Source: Hyphomicrobiales bacterium (GTDB lineage: Bacteria; Pseudomonadota; Alphaproteobacteria; Rhizobiales; Rhizobiaceae). From it: DNA of 54,361 bases. How positions within the stretch are numbered: the first letter of the stretch is position 1; every line of letters begins with the position of its first letter. A program made the translations under genes and the position numbers. Positions 1 to 9,037 of the stretch are shown here, one piece after another. The notes beneath the pieces are model-generated. The model saw nothing but the letters and a program-made list of their open reading frames with translations, searched no databases and was not told the DNA's origin. The stretch spans positions 1 to 54,361 of the forward strand of contig UBTA01000089.1 in NCBI GenBank assembly GCA_900468065.1, written 5' to 3'.

Positions 1-482
1 CGCGTCGTCGGAATGCCGAGCGCAAACATCGCCTCGCTGACAATATATTCACGTAGGACAGGGCCGAGGGCTGCGCGCCCATCGCCACGCCGCGAATAGG
101 GCGTCTTGCCCGCACCCTTCAACTGGATATCGCGGCGCTTGCCATGGGTGTCGATGACTTCGCCCAAAAGGATCGCCCGTCCGTCGCCAAGCAGCGGCAC
201 GAACTGGCCGAACTGATGCCCGGCATAGGCCATGCCGAGCGGCTCGGCACCCTCCGGGATCACATTGCCGGAAAAGATCGCCGCCCCATCCCGTTCCAGC
301 GCATCGGCATTGAGGCCAAGCTCCAGCGCCAGCGGGCGGTTGAACTTGATCAGCCACGGCTCGGAAACCGGCGTCGGAATGGCCGCAGCATGGAAATGTG
401 CCGGCAGCCGGGCATAGCTGTTGTCGAAGGGGATCGGGGAGGCTGCGAGCCGTGAAGCCGGCGATGCAAAGAGATTGTTCAT
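1..482 (-). CDS. selO: Protein adenylyltransferase SelO (YdiU family), N-terminal part
   Basis: The reverse strand reads [10 protein letters not shown] from the ATG at 482 and stays open to the window edge, giving about 160 residues of a family usually near 480-500. Visible family blocks are [10 protein letters not shown] (about residues 85-94) and [19 protein letters not shown] (about 118-136), the latter part of the nucleotide-binding region of this pseudokinase fold. SelO enzymes transfer AMP from ATP to Ser/Thr/Tyr hydroxyls and are linked to redox stress. The gene lies downstream of a DUF1127 gene on the same strand with a 158-bp gap. The active-site Asp/Asn and C-terminus lie outside the window, so catalytic competence cannot be judged. 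Confidence 0.95.
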   Translation of the reverse strand, partial: MNNLFASPASRLAASPIPFDNSYARLPAHFHAAAIPTPVSEPWLIKFNRPLALELGLNADALERDGAAIFSGNVIPEGAEPLGMAYAGHQFGQFVPLLGDGRAILLGEVIDTHGKRRDIQLKGAGKTPYSRRGDGRAALGPVLREYIVSEAMFALGIPTT

Positions 483-640
483 GCCTTCCAGTTTCCCCCG
501 GGAACAACGCCCGGTCAACCACAACGGATGCACATCGTCTTGACCGCCTGGTCTCGGCCGGAATGCGCAGCGCTGAACCCATCACCGGCCGTCAGGGTTG
601 ATCACCCTACGGCCGATGCGGATATCGTGATCGGACCGCC

Positions 641-850
641 TTATTGCAAGCCGGCGCGGTCATTGCCGTGAATGTCGCGGCGCGGATAGTCGTCATTATA
701 CAGCGAAAGACCGATGTCGCGCATCAGGTAGTCGTCGAAGCCCTCCAGTTCAGCCCGGTCAATTTCTTCGAAGACCGGCTGCTTGGGCCCAAGCCACCGG
801 TCCAGCAGCCGCAGCAGTCCTCTGCGTCCGTAGGGGCGGATCGTCGTCAT
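641..850 (-). CDS. DUF1127 (YjiS-like) small protein
   Basis: This 69-residue basic and acidic protein starts at an ATG with an excellent Shine-Dalgarno (AGGAGG, 7 nt upstream). The C-terminal half, FDDYLMRDIGLSLYNDD, fits the DUF1127 signature (a short helix ending in L-x-DIGL-x-R/x). Family members in alphaproteobacteria are small, often RNA-binding or stress/phosphate-metabolism related; that role is family knowledge, not visible here. It begins 24 nt after the stop of the homocysteine methyltransferase gene on the same strand, so the two are probably co-transcribed, and selO may follow in the same unit. The N-terminal part is less typical, hence moderate certainty about the family. Confidence 0.7.
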   Translation of the reverse strand: MTTIRPYGRRGLLRLLDRWLGPKQPVFEEIDRAELEGFDDYLMRDIGLSLYNDDYPRRDIHGNDRAGLQ

Positions 851-874
851 GGTGATATCCTCCTGTTGGTATTG

Positions 875-1831
875 TCATGCGCTCAGTTTCTCCTCCGGAA
901 CGCAGGCTTCGCAGATTGCCGCCACATGCCGGTGGTCGGTGCCGCAGCAGCCGCCGAGAACCCGCAGCTGCGGCATCCGGCGCGTCAGCTGACGGTAGCG
1001 CCAGCCGAGATCGGCGGGATCGCCAGCATCGAGCGTCTCGCTCTCGTCGAGTTCCTGGTGGCTCATCTTTGAGGCATTGGCGCGGATGCCACCCAGTCGT
1101 TTCAGCCACGCCTCGTTGCCCGAAACCACCGTGTCGAAATGGCTCGGATGGGCGCAGTTGATCATGTAGTAGAGCGGATAGGAGCCGGTCGCGGCATCGA
1201 CCGCCTCGATTGCCTCCTTCAGTGTCCGCCCGGTGACGAGATTGCCGTCAGTCTCCACCGTAAACGAGATCACGCAGGGCATTTTCGCGCGCCTTGCGGC
1301 CCGCGCGATGCCGATTGCCTCATCGATGCTGGTCAGCGTCAGCGCAGTGACCATGTCAGCGTCCGCGCCGGCAAATGTCTCGATTTGCGTTGCGTGATAG
1401 GCCTCTGCCTCGTCGGCATTCATATTGCCGGCCTTGTAGCCGTCGCCGCGCGGACCGATTGCGCCGTTGATGACGATCGGTGCGCCGGGGCGTTCACGTT
1501 CGGCGCGAAGTGCGCTCAGAAGCTCGACCGCATCTTCATTGGCAGCCTTGAGGGCCTCGGCGCTGTAGCCGAGCTTGTTGCCCCAGTCCGCATTGGCCCG
1601 CCAAGTCGCGGTGTCGAGCACGAAGCCGGACCGTCCTCCTGGCGAGATTGCGAGGTAGCGGGCATAGTAATCCTTCAGTTTCTGTCGTCCATCCCGGTCG
1701 GCCAGGAGTACGAAAGCGGCGAAATGCGGGAGCTCTGCGCCCTCATGGAAAATCAGCGTCGTTTCCATGCCGCCGTCGGCCAGGAATATTCCACCCTTCA
1801 GGTGCGGCAGGTCATGTCTGTATTTGTTCAC
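875..1831 (-). CDS. Homocysteine S-methyltransferase family protein
   Basis: The 318-residue protein carries the N-terminal DGGMETTL block and the three zinc-ligand cysteine elements typical of Pfam S-methyl_trans: NCAHPSHF near residue 230 and GGCCGTDHRH near residue 300. Such enzymes move a methyl group from S-methylmethionine, betaine or similar donors to homocysteine, giving methionine; the donor cannot be told from sequence. Start choice: a GTG at 1840 lies directly against the GGAGG, whereas the GTG at 1831 sits 9 nt after it, so 1831 is preferred. It is divergent from a TetR regulator at 2060, with a palindrome between them that may control both. A DUF1127 gene follows closely. Confidence 0.9.
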   Translation of the reverse strand: MNKYRHDLPHLKGGIFLADGGMETTLIFHEGAELPHFAAFVLLADRDGRQKLKDYYARYLAISPGGRSGFVLDTATWRANADWGNKLGYSAEALKAANEDAVELLSALRAERERPGAPIVINGAIGPRGDGYKAGNMNADEAEAYHATQIETFAGADADMVTALTLTSIDEAIGIARAARRAKMPCVISFTVETDGNLVTGRTLKEAIEAVDAATGSYPLYYMINCAHPSHFDTVVSGNEAWLKRLGGIRANASKMSHQELDESETLDAGDPADLGWRYRQLTRRMPQLRVLGGCCGTDHRHVAAICEACVPEEKLSA

Positions 1832-1990
1832 GGTCTCCACCCTCCGTTACCCTTCGCGTCACCAGTGAAAGGGCGTTGCGAGGTCGGGATATTTGTACGC
1901 TTTACCACATGCTAAAATAGAGGGATTGCGGTATACTATTGGGTGGTTATCTAAAAATATACGTAAAATCAGTGCGTTATCAGCGATATT

Positions 1991-2000
1991 AACGATCGTT
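1991..2000. promoter_or_regulatory. Perfect palindrome AACGATCGTT, candidate TetR operator
   Basis: A 10-bp perfect palindrome sits in the AT-rich gap between the divergent methyltransferase and TetR genes, 60 bp before the TetR start. TetR-family regulators commonly bind such palindromes next to their own gene. The assignment is inference from position and symmetry. Confidence 0.4.
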
Positions 2001-2059
2001 GAGCGCAGCCGTTCAGTCCATTTCCTTTGAAAACTCTACCGGCGGTACAGGAGCGGGGC

Positions 2060-2680
2060 ATGCGCAAGGGCGAGGAGACGAGAACCCGCATTCTCGATGT
2101 GGCGGAAACAGCCGTGTTGCAGAAGGGCTTTGGCGGCACCTCGATCGAGGAGCTCATCGCCGAGACCGGCATCACCAAGAGCGGTTTCTTCTATCATTTC
2201 CGCGACAAGAACGAACTCGCCAAGGCATTGCTCAACCGCTACATCGAAAACGACGAGCGGATCTACGACGAGATTTTCAGCCGGGCGCGCGATCTGATGG
2301 ACGATCCGCTGCAATCGTTCCTGCTCGGCCTCAAACTTCTCTCAGAACTGCTTTCCGACCTGCCGAACGGTCATCCGGGCTGTCTGGTGGCGACCATCTG
2401 TTATTACGAGCGGCTCTTCGACCGCGAGATCCAGGAAACCAACCGTCAGGCCGCGTTGGCATGGCGCCGCCGCTTCCGGGGCATGTTCGAGGAGATCATG
2501 GCTGTCTATACACCGCGCGAACCGTTCGACGTGGACCAGCTCGCCGACATGGTTTCGACGGTGATCGAGGGCGGCATCGTATTGTCGAAGGCGCTGAAGG
2601 AGCCGCAAAGCCTGCCAGAGCAGATACTGGTGTTTCGCAATTTTATAAAAATGCTTTTTCAGCCTGTGCAGCATGCCTGA
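2060..2680 (+). CDS. TetR/AcrR family transcriptional regulator
   Basis: From the ATG at 2060 the protein has 206 residues: an N-terminal TetR helix-turn-helix (about residues 5-55, with TSIEELIAETGITKSGFFYH containing the recognition helix) followed by an all-helical ligand-binding domain. A CAGGAG Shine-Dalgarno lies 6 nt before this ATG; an in-frame ATG at 2027 would add 11 residues but has no good site. The gene is divergent from the homocysteine methyltransferase gene, and TetR members often repress their divergent neighbour, so control of methyltransferase or of itself through the palindrome at 1991-2000 is plausible. The ligand is unknown. Confidence 0.92.
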   Translation: MRKGEETRTRILDVAETAVLQKGFGGTSIEELIAETGITKSGFFYHFRDKNELAKALLNRYIENDERIYDEIFSRARDLMDDPLQSFLLGLKLLSELLSDLPNGHPGCLVATICYYERLFDREIQETNRQAALAWRRRFRGMFEEIMAVYTPREPFDVDQLADMVSTVIEGGIVLSKALKEPQSLPEQILVFRNFIKMLFQPVQHA

Positions 2681-2685
2681 AATGC

Positions 2686-3213
2686 TTAGTTGCCTGCTTT
2701 TTCCATCTCCGCTGCAAGCACTGCAAGCTTGCGCACCGTGTTGAGATTGCGCGATGTCGCCTGTTTCAGCGCCGGCAGCTTCAATTTCGAGCGGCCGGAG
2801 CCATTCGGATAATGCACGTAGATTTCGCGGCCCGCCACATGCGCCTCTTCGCCATCCGGCGCCATCAGCCTGTCGAGCGCATCGGCAGGCGCCTTCTCCA
2901 GCAGGAAGTAGACCATCAGGTAGTTCGGCTTGGCATCGGCAAAGGGATTGTTCTGCGCGATTGATTCCAGTTGCGTGGGGCTGCGCACCATCACGCCCGG
3001 CGCCTTGCCCATCACCTTGGCGAGCGCCTCATCCAGAACCACAGCCGCATCGGCTGCCGGTGGATCGGAGCGGAACAGCACGTTGCCGCTCTGGATATAG
3101 GTTTGCACATCAATGAAACCGGCTTTCTCGCAGAGCGATCTGAGATCAACCATGGAGAGCTTGCCGGTCCCGCCGACATTGACGGCGCGAAGCAGGGCTA
3201 TATGGACAGCCAT
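2686..3213 (-). CDS. DUF1697 family protein
   Basis: The 175-residue protein opens with HIALLRAVNVGG and continues with TYIQSGNVLF, both hallmarks of DUF1697 (PF08002), a conserved bacterial family of unknown function with a ferredoxin-like duplicated fold. The C-terminal ATSRNLNTVRKL block (family pattern T-x-RNW/L-x-T) is also present. I place the start at the ATG of MAVHIALLR because homologues begin there; a seven-codon upstream extension is possible. The gene is convergent with the TetR gene (5 bp between stops), so the two share no promoter. No functional partner is suggested by context. Confidence 0.88.
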   Translation of the reverse strand: MAVHIALLRAVNVGGTGKLSMVDLRSLCEKAGFIDVQTYIQSGNVLFRSDPPAADAAVVLDEALAKVMGKAPGVMVRSPTQLESIAQNNPFADAKPNYLMVYFLLEKAPADALDRLMAPDGEEAHVAGREIYVHYPNGSGRSKLKLPALKQATSRNLNTVRKLAVLAAEMEKAGN

Positions 3214-3309
3214 ACGATCTCTTTCCCTTGCCATACCGGGTGCAGATTACGGGGAAAGAGGCGGCAATGCCAATCAAGCATGGCGCGCCGAGACGCGCTT
3301 TTGGGGCTG

Positions 3310-3777
3310 TCAGACCGTTGCGTTGGAGGCAGCCTCGGCCTGCGCCGTGCCGCCATCCTGCGGGATTTCCAGCTGGCGCTTGATCGCTTCCTTGATTTCC
3401 GCCTCGATGGCCGCGCGGGCGTCGGCGTCCATGGCTGCGAGATCGTCTTCCGTCATGTCCTTGGAGGCGAGGATCTGTGCCCGGATCTTTTCGGCAACCG
3501 ACATCTTCGACCATTTCATGAGCTCGTCGGCTGGGCTGTCCTTTGGCGCTTCGGTCATCGAGCCGGTATCGCCTTCCAGCTTGTCGGCCATGGATAGCCA
3601 CAGCGCCGAAGACAGCGAGGAGGAGGGTGTCGAGCTACTGATCGAAACAGTCGGCCCCTGCGTGCGCTGGCCACCGCCGCCATCGATATTGAGTGTGAGG
3701 CCGGAAGAGGCGGCACCTGCAGCCTGGTTGCCGTTTTGCGGGCGATAATAGTTGCTGATGCTGTCACCGATCTTCAT
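3310..3777 (-). CDS. Hypothetical protein, rhizobial type
   Basis: Reading from the ATG at 3777 (AGGGAGAA Shine-Dalgarno 6 nt upstream) gives 155 residues starting MKIGDSISNYYRPQN. The first half is low-complexity, rich in Ser, Gly and Gln; the second half is a predicted amphipathic helical segment with many Ala, Glu, Asp and Met residues (KMSVAEKIRAQILASKDMTE). There is no signal peptide or membrane segment. I do not recognise a named domain; the composition resembles short rhizobial proteins of unknown role. The open frame extends upstream to 4065 but that part overlaps the antitoxin gene on the other strand and lacks a ribosome site. Confidence 0.65.
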   Translation of the reverse strand: MKIGDSISNYYRPQNGNQAAGAASSGLTLNIDGGGGQRTQGPTVSISSSTPSSSLSSALWLSMADKLEGDTGSMTEAPKDSPADELMKWSKMSVAEKIRAQILASKDMTEDDLAAMDADARAAIEAEIKEAIKRQLEIPQDGGTAQAEAASNATV

Positions 3778-3939
3778 CGCGATTCTCCCTGCGAGGTTGC
3801 GCGGGAAATTAGCCCTTGAGACATGCGTGGGGCTTGCAACCTCGGTCGCCGGCTGTTGCAACGTTCGTGAAGTTGTTGCTGGTGAATTGCCAACATGCCA
3901 CGCTCGTCTTACTTTACCCGTCCAGGTTGGAGATCGGCC

Positions 3940-4203
3940 ATGAACGAGATATTGAAAATATCGCTGCCGTCCGAGATGGTGGACGCCATCGAGAGCCGGG
4001 TGAAGGCTGGCGACTATTCTTCCCTCAGTGACATGCTGCAGGAGGCCGTGGATTTGTTGCTTCAACGTGAAAGCGACGATGAGCTCAGGCTGGCATCGGT
4101 CCGGTCGAGAGTTGCCGGGTCACTGGGCGATGGCTCTGCTGATATCAGCATGGACGAGATGGATGATTGGCTGGAGAAACTGGCTGAAGAAAATCACCAT
4201 TGA
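3940..4203 (+). CDS. ParD-like ribbon-helix-helix antitoxin
   Basis: The 87-residue protein has a ribbon-helix-helix N-terminus (ILKISLPSEMVDAIESRVKAG, then SLSDMLQEAVDLLLQ) like CopG/ParD antitoxins and an acidic, probably flexible C-terminus (SMDEMDDWLEKLAEEN) that would wrap a toxin. In such type II systems the antitoxin neutralises the toxin and represses the operon. The next frame, encoding a ParE-like toxin, begins with an ATG that overlaps this stop codon, the usual coupled arrangement. The start at 3940 follows an AGGTTGGAG-like site. Because the toxin frame is interrupted, this antitoxin may now be an orphan. Confidence 0.85.
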   Translation: MNEILKISLPSEMVDAIESRVKAGDYSSLSDMLQEAVDLLLQRESDDELRLASVRSRVAGSLGDGSADISMDEMDDWLEKLAEENHH

Positions 4204-4531
4204 TGAAGCCGCACAAGGTGGTTTTCAGAAAGGCCGCCCAGGCGGATTTGCGCGCGATCTTTTCATATGTCTTGGAAAAAGCGGCAGTAGTGACACCGCG
4301 CTGAACTACCTGCGGCGCATTCGAAGGAAATGCGAAGAGATTGGTATCGCGCCCCTTGCTTATGTGGAGCGTCCCGACATCTGGCCGGGACTGCGGATGG
4401 CTGTCTTCGAGCGTCGCATCGTCATCCTATACGTCGTCGAAAGAGAGACCATCCGCATCACGACCATTCTGTCGGGAAGCCGGGACTATGAGGCCTTGAT
4501 ACGGACTACGAGATCTTCCCCGCCACCTTGA
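4203..4531 (+). pseudogene. ParE/RelE-type toxin, frameshifted
   Basis: From the ATG at 4203 the frame reads MKPHKVVFRKAAQADLRAIF and hits a stop 33 codons later. The remaining toxin sequence (SGSSDTALNYLRRIRRKCEE, then PGLRMAVFERRIVILYVV and ITTILSGSRDYEAL) continues in the -1 frame. The break falls at a run of five A at 4276-4280; one more A would restore a continuous ParE-like protein of about 108 residues. ParE toxins poison DNA gyrase. The interruption may be a real inactivating deletion, a sequencing error in the homopolymer, or slippage. The 3 prime end overlaps the end of the convergent oligopeptidase gene by 26 bp. Confidence 0.75.
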
Positions 4532-6602
4532 TCGCAAACGCATATTCGAAGGCGATTTCCTCCAGCCGCTGGAAGCGGCCCGACGCGCCGCCATGGCCGG
4601 CGTCCATGTTGGTCTTCATCAGGATTGGCTCGGAGCCGGTGGTCTTTTCGCGCAGCTTGGCGACCCATTTGGCCGGTTCCCAGTAGGTGACGCGCGGGTC
4701 GGTCAGGCCGCCGAGCGCCAGGATTGCCGGGTAGGGTTTCTCCGAGACGTTGTCGTAGGGTGAGTAGGCGGCCATGCGCTCGTAGGCTTCCTTGGAGTCA
4801 ATCGGATTGCCCCATTCCGGCCATTCCGGCGGCGTCAGCGGCAGCGTGTCGTCGAGCATGGTGTTCAAGACATCAACGAAGGGCACGGCGGCGATGACGC
4901 CCTTGAATTTCTCCGGCGCCATGTTGGCGATTGCCCCCATCAGCATGCCGCCGGCCGATCCGCCCTCGGCGATGATGTTCGCGTAGGACGTGAATTTCTG
5001 TTGATTCAGATAATCGGCTGCTGCGATGAAGTCCTTGAACGTATTGGTCTTCTTCTCCATCTTGCCGTCTTCGTACCACGCAAAGCCCTTGTCCTTGCCG
5101 CCGCGGATATGGGCGATGGCATAGACGAAGCCACGATCGACCAATGACAGGCAATTGGTGTTGAACGAAGCCGGAATGGCGATGCCGTAGGCGCCGTAAC
5201 CATAGAGCAGGCAGGGCGCCGAGCCGTCGAGCGGCGTGTCCTTGCGGTAGAGCAGGGTGACCGGCACCTCGGCGCCATCCCAGGCCGGCGCCATGACGCG
5301 GCGGGTGACATAGTCATCGGGATTGTGGCCCGAGGGCACTTCCTGCGTCTTCAGCAGCGTGCGTTCGCGCGTCACCATGTTGTAGTCATAGAGCTGGCTC
5401 GGCGTCGTCATCGACGAATAGGAAAAGCGGATGACGTCGGTGTCGTATTCGGCAGCACCCTGCAGGCCGAGCGAGAATGCCTCCTCGGCAAAGGCGATCG
5501 AATGGTCTTCGCCGGTGCGGCGGTCGCGGATCTTGATCTGCGGCAGGCCAGCCTCGCGCTCCAGCCAGACGAGATGGCGGGCATAGGCGCCATGCGCGAT
5601 GATCAGCCGGCCGGCGGTGTGCGGCACCACGTCGGTCCAGTTCTCCCGACTCGGTTTGTCAACCGGCGCCTGCATGATCTTGAAATCCTTGGCGCCATCG
5701 GCGTTGGTCAGGATGTAGAAGACATCGCCGCCCTCCGACAGTGAGTATTCCAGGCCGGTTTCCCGGGCAGCCACCAGCTGTGGTTTGCCGGTAAGATCAG
5801 AGGTCGGCAGCAGCCAGTATTCGCTGGTCTCGTGGTCATGGATGTCGATGTAGATGAAGTCGTCGAGCATCGAGCCGCCGACGCCCATGAAGAAGCCCGG
5901 ATCCTCTTCCTCATAGACCAGCCGGTCGTCGCTCTGCGGCGTGCCGACGATGTGGTGGAAGATCTTTGATGGACGATGGTTGTCGTCGAGTACGGTGTAG
6001 AAGAAGCTCTTGCCATCCGGGGCCCAGGCACCGCCACCGCCGGTGCTTTCGATGACATCGGCAAGGTCTTCGCCAGTCGCCAGATCGCGCACACGCAGCG
6101 TGTAATATTCCGAGCCTTTGTCGTCATAGCTCCACAGGCCGCGGCTGTGATCGGTCGAATGATCGACGCCGCCGAGCCGGAAATAGGCCTTGCCTTCCGC
6201 TTCCTTGTCGCCGTCGAGAAGAACGGAGCGCTCGCCACCATCGCGCGGGGTGCGGAAGAACGAGGGCTGCTCGCCGCCCGTCACGTAGAAGGTGCCATAG
6301 GCAAACGGCCCGTCCTTGACCGGAACGGAGCTGTCATCTTCCTTGATGCGGCCTTTCATTTCGGCAAACAGCGTCTTCTGCAGCGTCTCGGTATCGGCCA
6401 TCGCCGCCTTCATATAGGTGTTCTCGGCATCCAGGTGCGTGCGGATTTCCGGATCGAGGATCGTCGGATCCTTGAACATCGCCTGCCAGTTGTCGGCGCG
6501 CAGCCAGGCATAGTCGTCCGTCCGTGTGATGCCGTGGCGGGTGTCGGTCACCGGCTTCTTCGGGGCGACGGGAGCGGGCGGCAGGTTCTTGAAGATGGAC
6601 AA
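4506..6602 (-). CDS. ptrB: Oligopeptidase B (S9 family prolyl oligopeptidase)
   Basis: About 698 residues: an N-terminal seven-blade propeller (DTRHGITRTDDYAWLRADNW at its start) and a C-terminal alpha/beta hydrolase. The catalytic triad is visible as Ser in EGGSAGGMLMG, Asp in GLTDPRVTYWEP and His in DAGHGGASGRF. Oligopeptidase B cleaves short peptides after Arg or Lys in the cytoplasm. Homologues begin near SIFKNLPPAPVAPKKP; the best matching start here is a TTG at 6602 with GGAG 6 nt upstream. A GTG at 6692 would add 30 residues but lacks a ribosome site. No signal peptide is seen. The gene stands alone, divergent from a chemoreceptor gene. Confidence 0.93.
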   Translation of the reverse strand: MSIFKNLPPAPVAPKKPVTDTRHGITRTDDYAWLRADNWQAMFKDPTILDPEIRTHLDAENTYMKAAMADTETLQKTLFAEMKGRIKEDDSSVPVKDGPFAYGTFYVTGGEQPSFFRTPRDGGERSVLLDGDKEAEGKAYFRLGGVDHSTDHSRGLWSYDDKGSEYYTLRVRDLATGEDLADVIESTGGGGAWAPDGKSFFYTVLDDNHRPSKIFHHIVGTPQSDDRLVYEEEDPGFFMGVGGSMLDDFIYIDIHDHETSEYWLLPTSDLTGKPQLVAARETGLEYSLSEGGDVFYILTNADGAKDFKIMQAPVDKPSRENWTDVVPHTAGRLIIAHGAYARHLVWLEREAGLPQIKIRDRRTGEDHSIAFAEEAFSLGLQGAAEYDTDVIRFSYSSMTTPSQLYDYNMVTRERTLLKTQEVPSGHNPDDYVTRRVMAPAWDGAEVPVTLLYRKDTPLDGSAPCLLYGYGAYGIAIPASFNTNCLSLVDRGFVYAIAHIRGGKDKGFAWYEDGKMEKKTNTFKDFIAAADYLNQQKFTSYANIIAEGGSAGGMLMGAIANMAPEKFKGVIAAVPFVDVLNTMLDDTLPLTPPEWPEWGNPIDSKEAYERMAAYSPYDNVSEKPYPAILALGGLTDPRVTYWEPAKWVAKLREKTTGSEPILMKTNMDAGHGGASGRFQRLEEIAFEYAFAIKVAGKIS

Positions 6603-6952
6603 GGAAATCTCCGGGGAATGCGAGGGGTCTGCATCCGAGATAGAGACCGGGTGGACAAGGTTCAAGCTGAAAGTCTTCCGGTGACTTCGCACCCGGCAAC
6701 TTGAAGTGGCGAAAAGCCGTCTCGGCAGGTCTGCTGAGATTTGGCCGAGCTGCCTTGAGGTCCTGATTGTCGGCTTGAACTTTAGTGTTAGTGCAATCTT
6801 AACTGAGTATTAGCGCAATTACCTCAGGTTGCGCTTCGGCGCGATCCGATTGCGTCTTGGCGCGATGTCCTTGCTGCGCTTGCCAGAGGCATCATGCCTC
6901 GCTCCCCCTTTTTTGTTCAGCGTGCGGTCATTTGCCCAGCCGGAGTTCCGAC

Positions 6953-8866
6953 ATGAATTTTCGCAATCTCTCCATTCTACAGAAGATCAGTCTTGTCGTT
7001 TTCGTCATGGGGCTGTCCTGCCTGGTCATTGCCTCGGTCGGCGCGCGCGGCATTCTGGCTCTGGAATCCGCCATCGTGTCGGTTGGCGCCCGGGAAGAGG
7101 TCGCCCGCGAAGCCATGGACCTGCGCGTCGATATCATCGCCATCAGCCGCATGACCTACCAGCTGGCGGCACAGCCGGAAAAGGCCGCGGATTTCCGCGC
7201 CGAGACCGAGAAGCGCTCGACGGAAATGCTCGGCCGCCTGCCGAAGATCGAAGCCGCCGCCGACGCGACGGAACTCAAGCAGTTGCAGGCCATCCGCACG
7301 ACGCTTGAAACCTATTTCGGCGAAATCCGCGCCATGGTCGCCATTGCCGAGGCCAGCCCGCAGGATACAGCCGCCATCAAGGCCGGTCTCGACAAGGCAC
7401 TTGATGCGCAGAAGATCGTCACCAGCACCGTCAAGGTCTACAGCACCTATTCGGGTGAGGCGCTTGCCACTGCCCGCGCCGATGCCCTGCAATCCTCCTC
7501 GGTCGCGCTCGCCATTGCCGTCTTTGCGGCAGCCGGCTGTATCGTCGTTGGTGCCGTCGTCAGCCTGCTGGTTGCCCGCCGCGGCATTGCCGCGCCGGTT
7601 CGCGACCTGACCGCTGCCATGAGCCGCCTTGCCGAAGGCAATCTCGACAGCACCGGCACCGATGCCACCCGCAAGGATGAGATCGGCGAGATGGCCCGCG
7701 CCGTCGAGGTCTTCCGCCGCAACGCCCTGGCCATGCGCGATATGAAGGCGCAGGAAGCCGCCCTTCATGCGCTGAGCAGCGACCTGCAGTCGAGCATCAG
7801 TGCGGTTGTTGCCGCAGCCGTCGCCGGGGATTTTACCGGCCGCATCGGCAAGGATTACCAGAATGACGACCTCAACCGTTTTGCCGGCAGCGTCAACGAA
7901 CTGGTCGGCAGCATCGATCTTGCCGTGACGGAAGTGCGCCGCGTCATTGCAGCGCTTGCCGATGCCGATTTGTCGGAAAGCATGGAAGGTCATTTCCAGG
8001 GCGCGTTCGCCGAACTGCAGCAGAACGTCAACGCGACGATGGTAACGCTGCGCTCGACCATGAACAATGTTCGCGGTGCCGCCGGCACGATCAAGGACAG
8101 CTCCGCGGAACTCAGTTCGGCTGCCAACGACCTGTCCAAGCGCACCGAACAGCAGGCCGCAGCGCTGGAGGAAACCGCAGCAGCGCTCGACGAGATCACC
8201 GCGACTGTCCGCACCTCATCGGCGCGCGCCGTCGAGGCCCGCGACATGGTGCGCGAGACCAAGGAAAGCGCTGGCAAGTCCGGCGAGATCGTCCGCAATG
8301 CCGTCACTGCCATGAGCCGGATCGAAGGGTCCTCGACAAAAATCAGCCAGATCATCGGCGTCATCGACGAGATCGCCTTCCAGACCAACCTTCTAGCGCT
8401 GAATGCCGGTGTCGAAGCGGCGCGGGCAGGAGACGCGGGACGCGGCTTTGCCGTTGTCGCCCAGGAAGTCCGCGAACTGGCGCAGCGCTCGGCCAATGCC
8501 GCCAAGGAGATCAAGACGCTGATCAGCGCGTCGGCTTCAGAGGTCGAGGGTGGTGTATCGCTGGTGCGGGCAACCGGCGATGCGCTGGTCGAAATCGAAC
8601 GGCTGGTCTTGCGCGTCAACGATTACGTCGAGAGCATCGCGACTGCTGCCCGCGAACAGGCAACGGCGCTGGCCGAAATCAACACCTCGGTCAACCACAT
8701 GGACCAGATGACCCAGAAAAACGCTGCCATGGTCGAGGAGACCACGGCTGCCAGCGAGACGCTCGCCGAGGAAAGCCGCCAGCTGCAGACCTTGCTTGCC
8801 CGCTTCAAGCTGGAAGAGACCAGCCGTTCGCAGCCGATGCAGCAGCGCACCCGTTACGCCGCTTGA
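6953..8866 (+). CDS. Methyl-accepting chemotaxis protein, membrane type
   Basis: 637 residues in the classic order: first membrane helix (about residues 8-32), a small periplasmic helical sensor (about 35-185), second helix (about 188-214), a HAMP domain, a second HAMP-like segment, then the signalling domain with the hairpin tip [20 protein letters not shown]. Receptors of this kind sense ligands or redox state and control CheA. The start was set at the ATG of MNFRNLSILQKIS (CGGAG upstream). The ligand cannot be deduced. A strong terminator follows at 8914-8944. Upstream lies a pair of imperfect 21-bp tandem repeats near 6831-6875. Confidence 0.95.
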   Translation: MNFRNLSILQKISLVVFVMGLSCLVIASVGARGILALESAIVSVGAREEVAREAMDLRVDIIAISRMTYQLAAQPEKAADFRAETEKRSTEMLGRLPKIEAAADATELKQLQAIRTTLETYFGEIRAMVAIAEASPQDTAAIKAGLDKALDAQKIVTSTVKVYSTYSGEALATARADALQSSSVALAIAVFAAAGCIVVGAVVSLLVARRGIAAPVRDLTAAMSRLAEGNLDSTGTDATRKDEIGEMARAVEVFRRNALAMRDMKAQEAALHALSSDLQSSISAVVAAAVAGDFTGRIGKDYQNDDLNRFAGSVNELVGSIDLAVTEVRRVIAALADADLSESMEGHFQGAFAELQQNVNATMVTLRSTMNNVRGAAGTIKDSSAELSSAANDLSKRTEQQAAALEETAAALDEITATVRTSSARAVEARDMVRETKESAGKSGEIVRNAVTAMSRIEGSSTKISQIIGVIDEIAFQTNLLALNAGVEAARAGDAGRGFAVVAQEVRELAQRSANAAKEIKTLISASASEVEGGVSLVRATGDALVEIERLVLRVNDYVESIATAAREQATALAEINTSVNHMDQMTQKNAAMVEETTAASETLAEESRQLQTLLARFKLEETSRSQPMQQRTRYAA

Positions 8867-8913
8867 GCGAACGCCCGGCGAGCAAACGGCACGACGGCAG
8901 AGCACAAGACGAG

Positions 8914-8944
8914 AAGGGGAGGCAGCGATGTCCTCCCCTTTATA
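8914..8944 (+). terminator. Rho-independent terminator after chemoreceptor gene
   Basis: A perfect 9-bp stem (AAGGGGAGG at 8914-8922 with CCTCCCCTT at 8932-8940) and 9-nt loop is followed by TATATATT. It lies 48 bp after the stop of the chemoreceptor gene. Confidence 0.8.
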
Positions 8945-9037
8945 TATTATGGGATGCTTAAAAATAGACGAAACTGCCTTTAGGCCGTAGACTGCAACCT
9001 TGCAATAGGTGCAGGGGCTCGGGGCAGGAGCGCGCAG

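Noticed and set aside
4276..4280. Programmed -1 frameshift in the ParE-type toxin
   Set aside because: The site G-GAA-AAA does not fit a standard slippery heptamer and no stem-loop is obvious; mutation or read error is more likely.
4506..6704. Long open frames on the forward strand across the oligopeptidase gene
   Set aside because: They mirror the GC-rich third positions of the real reverse-strand gene and show no domain pattern.
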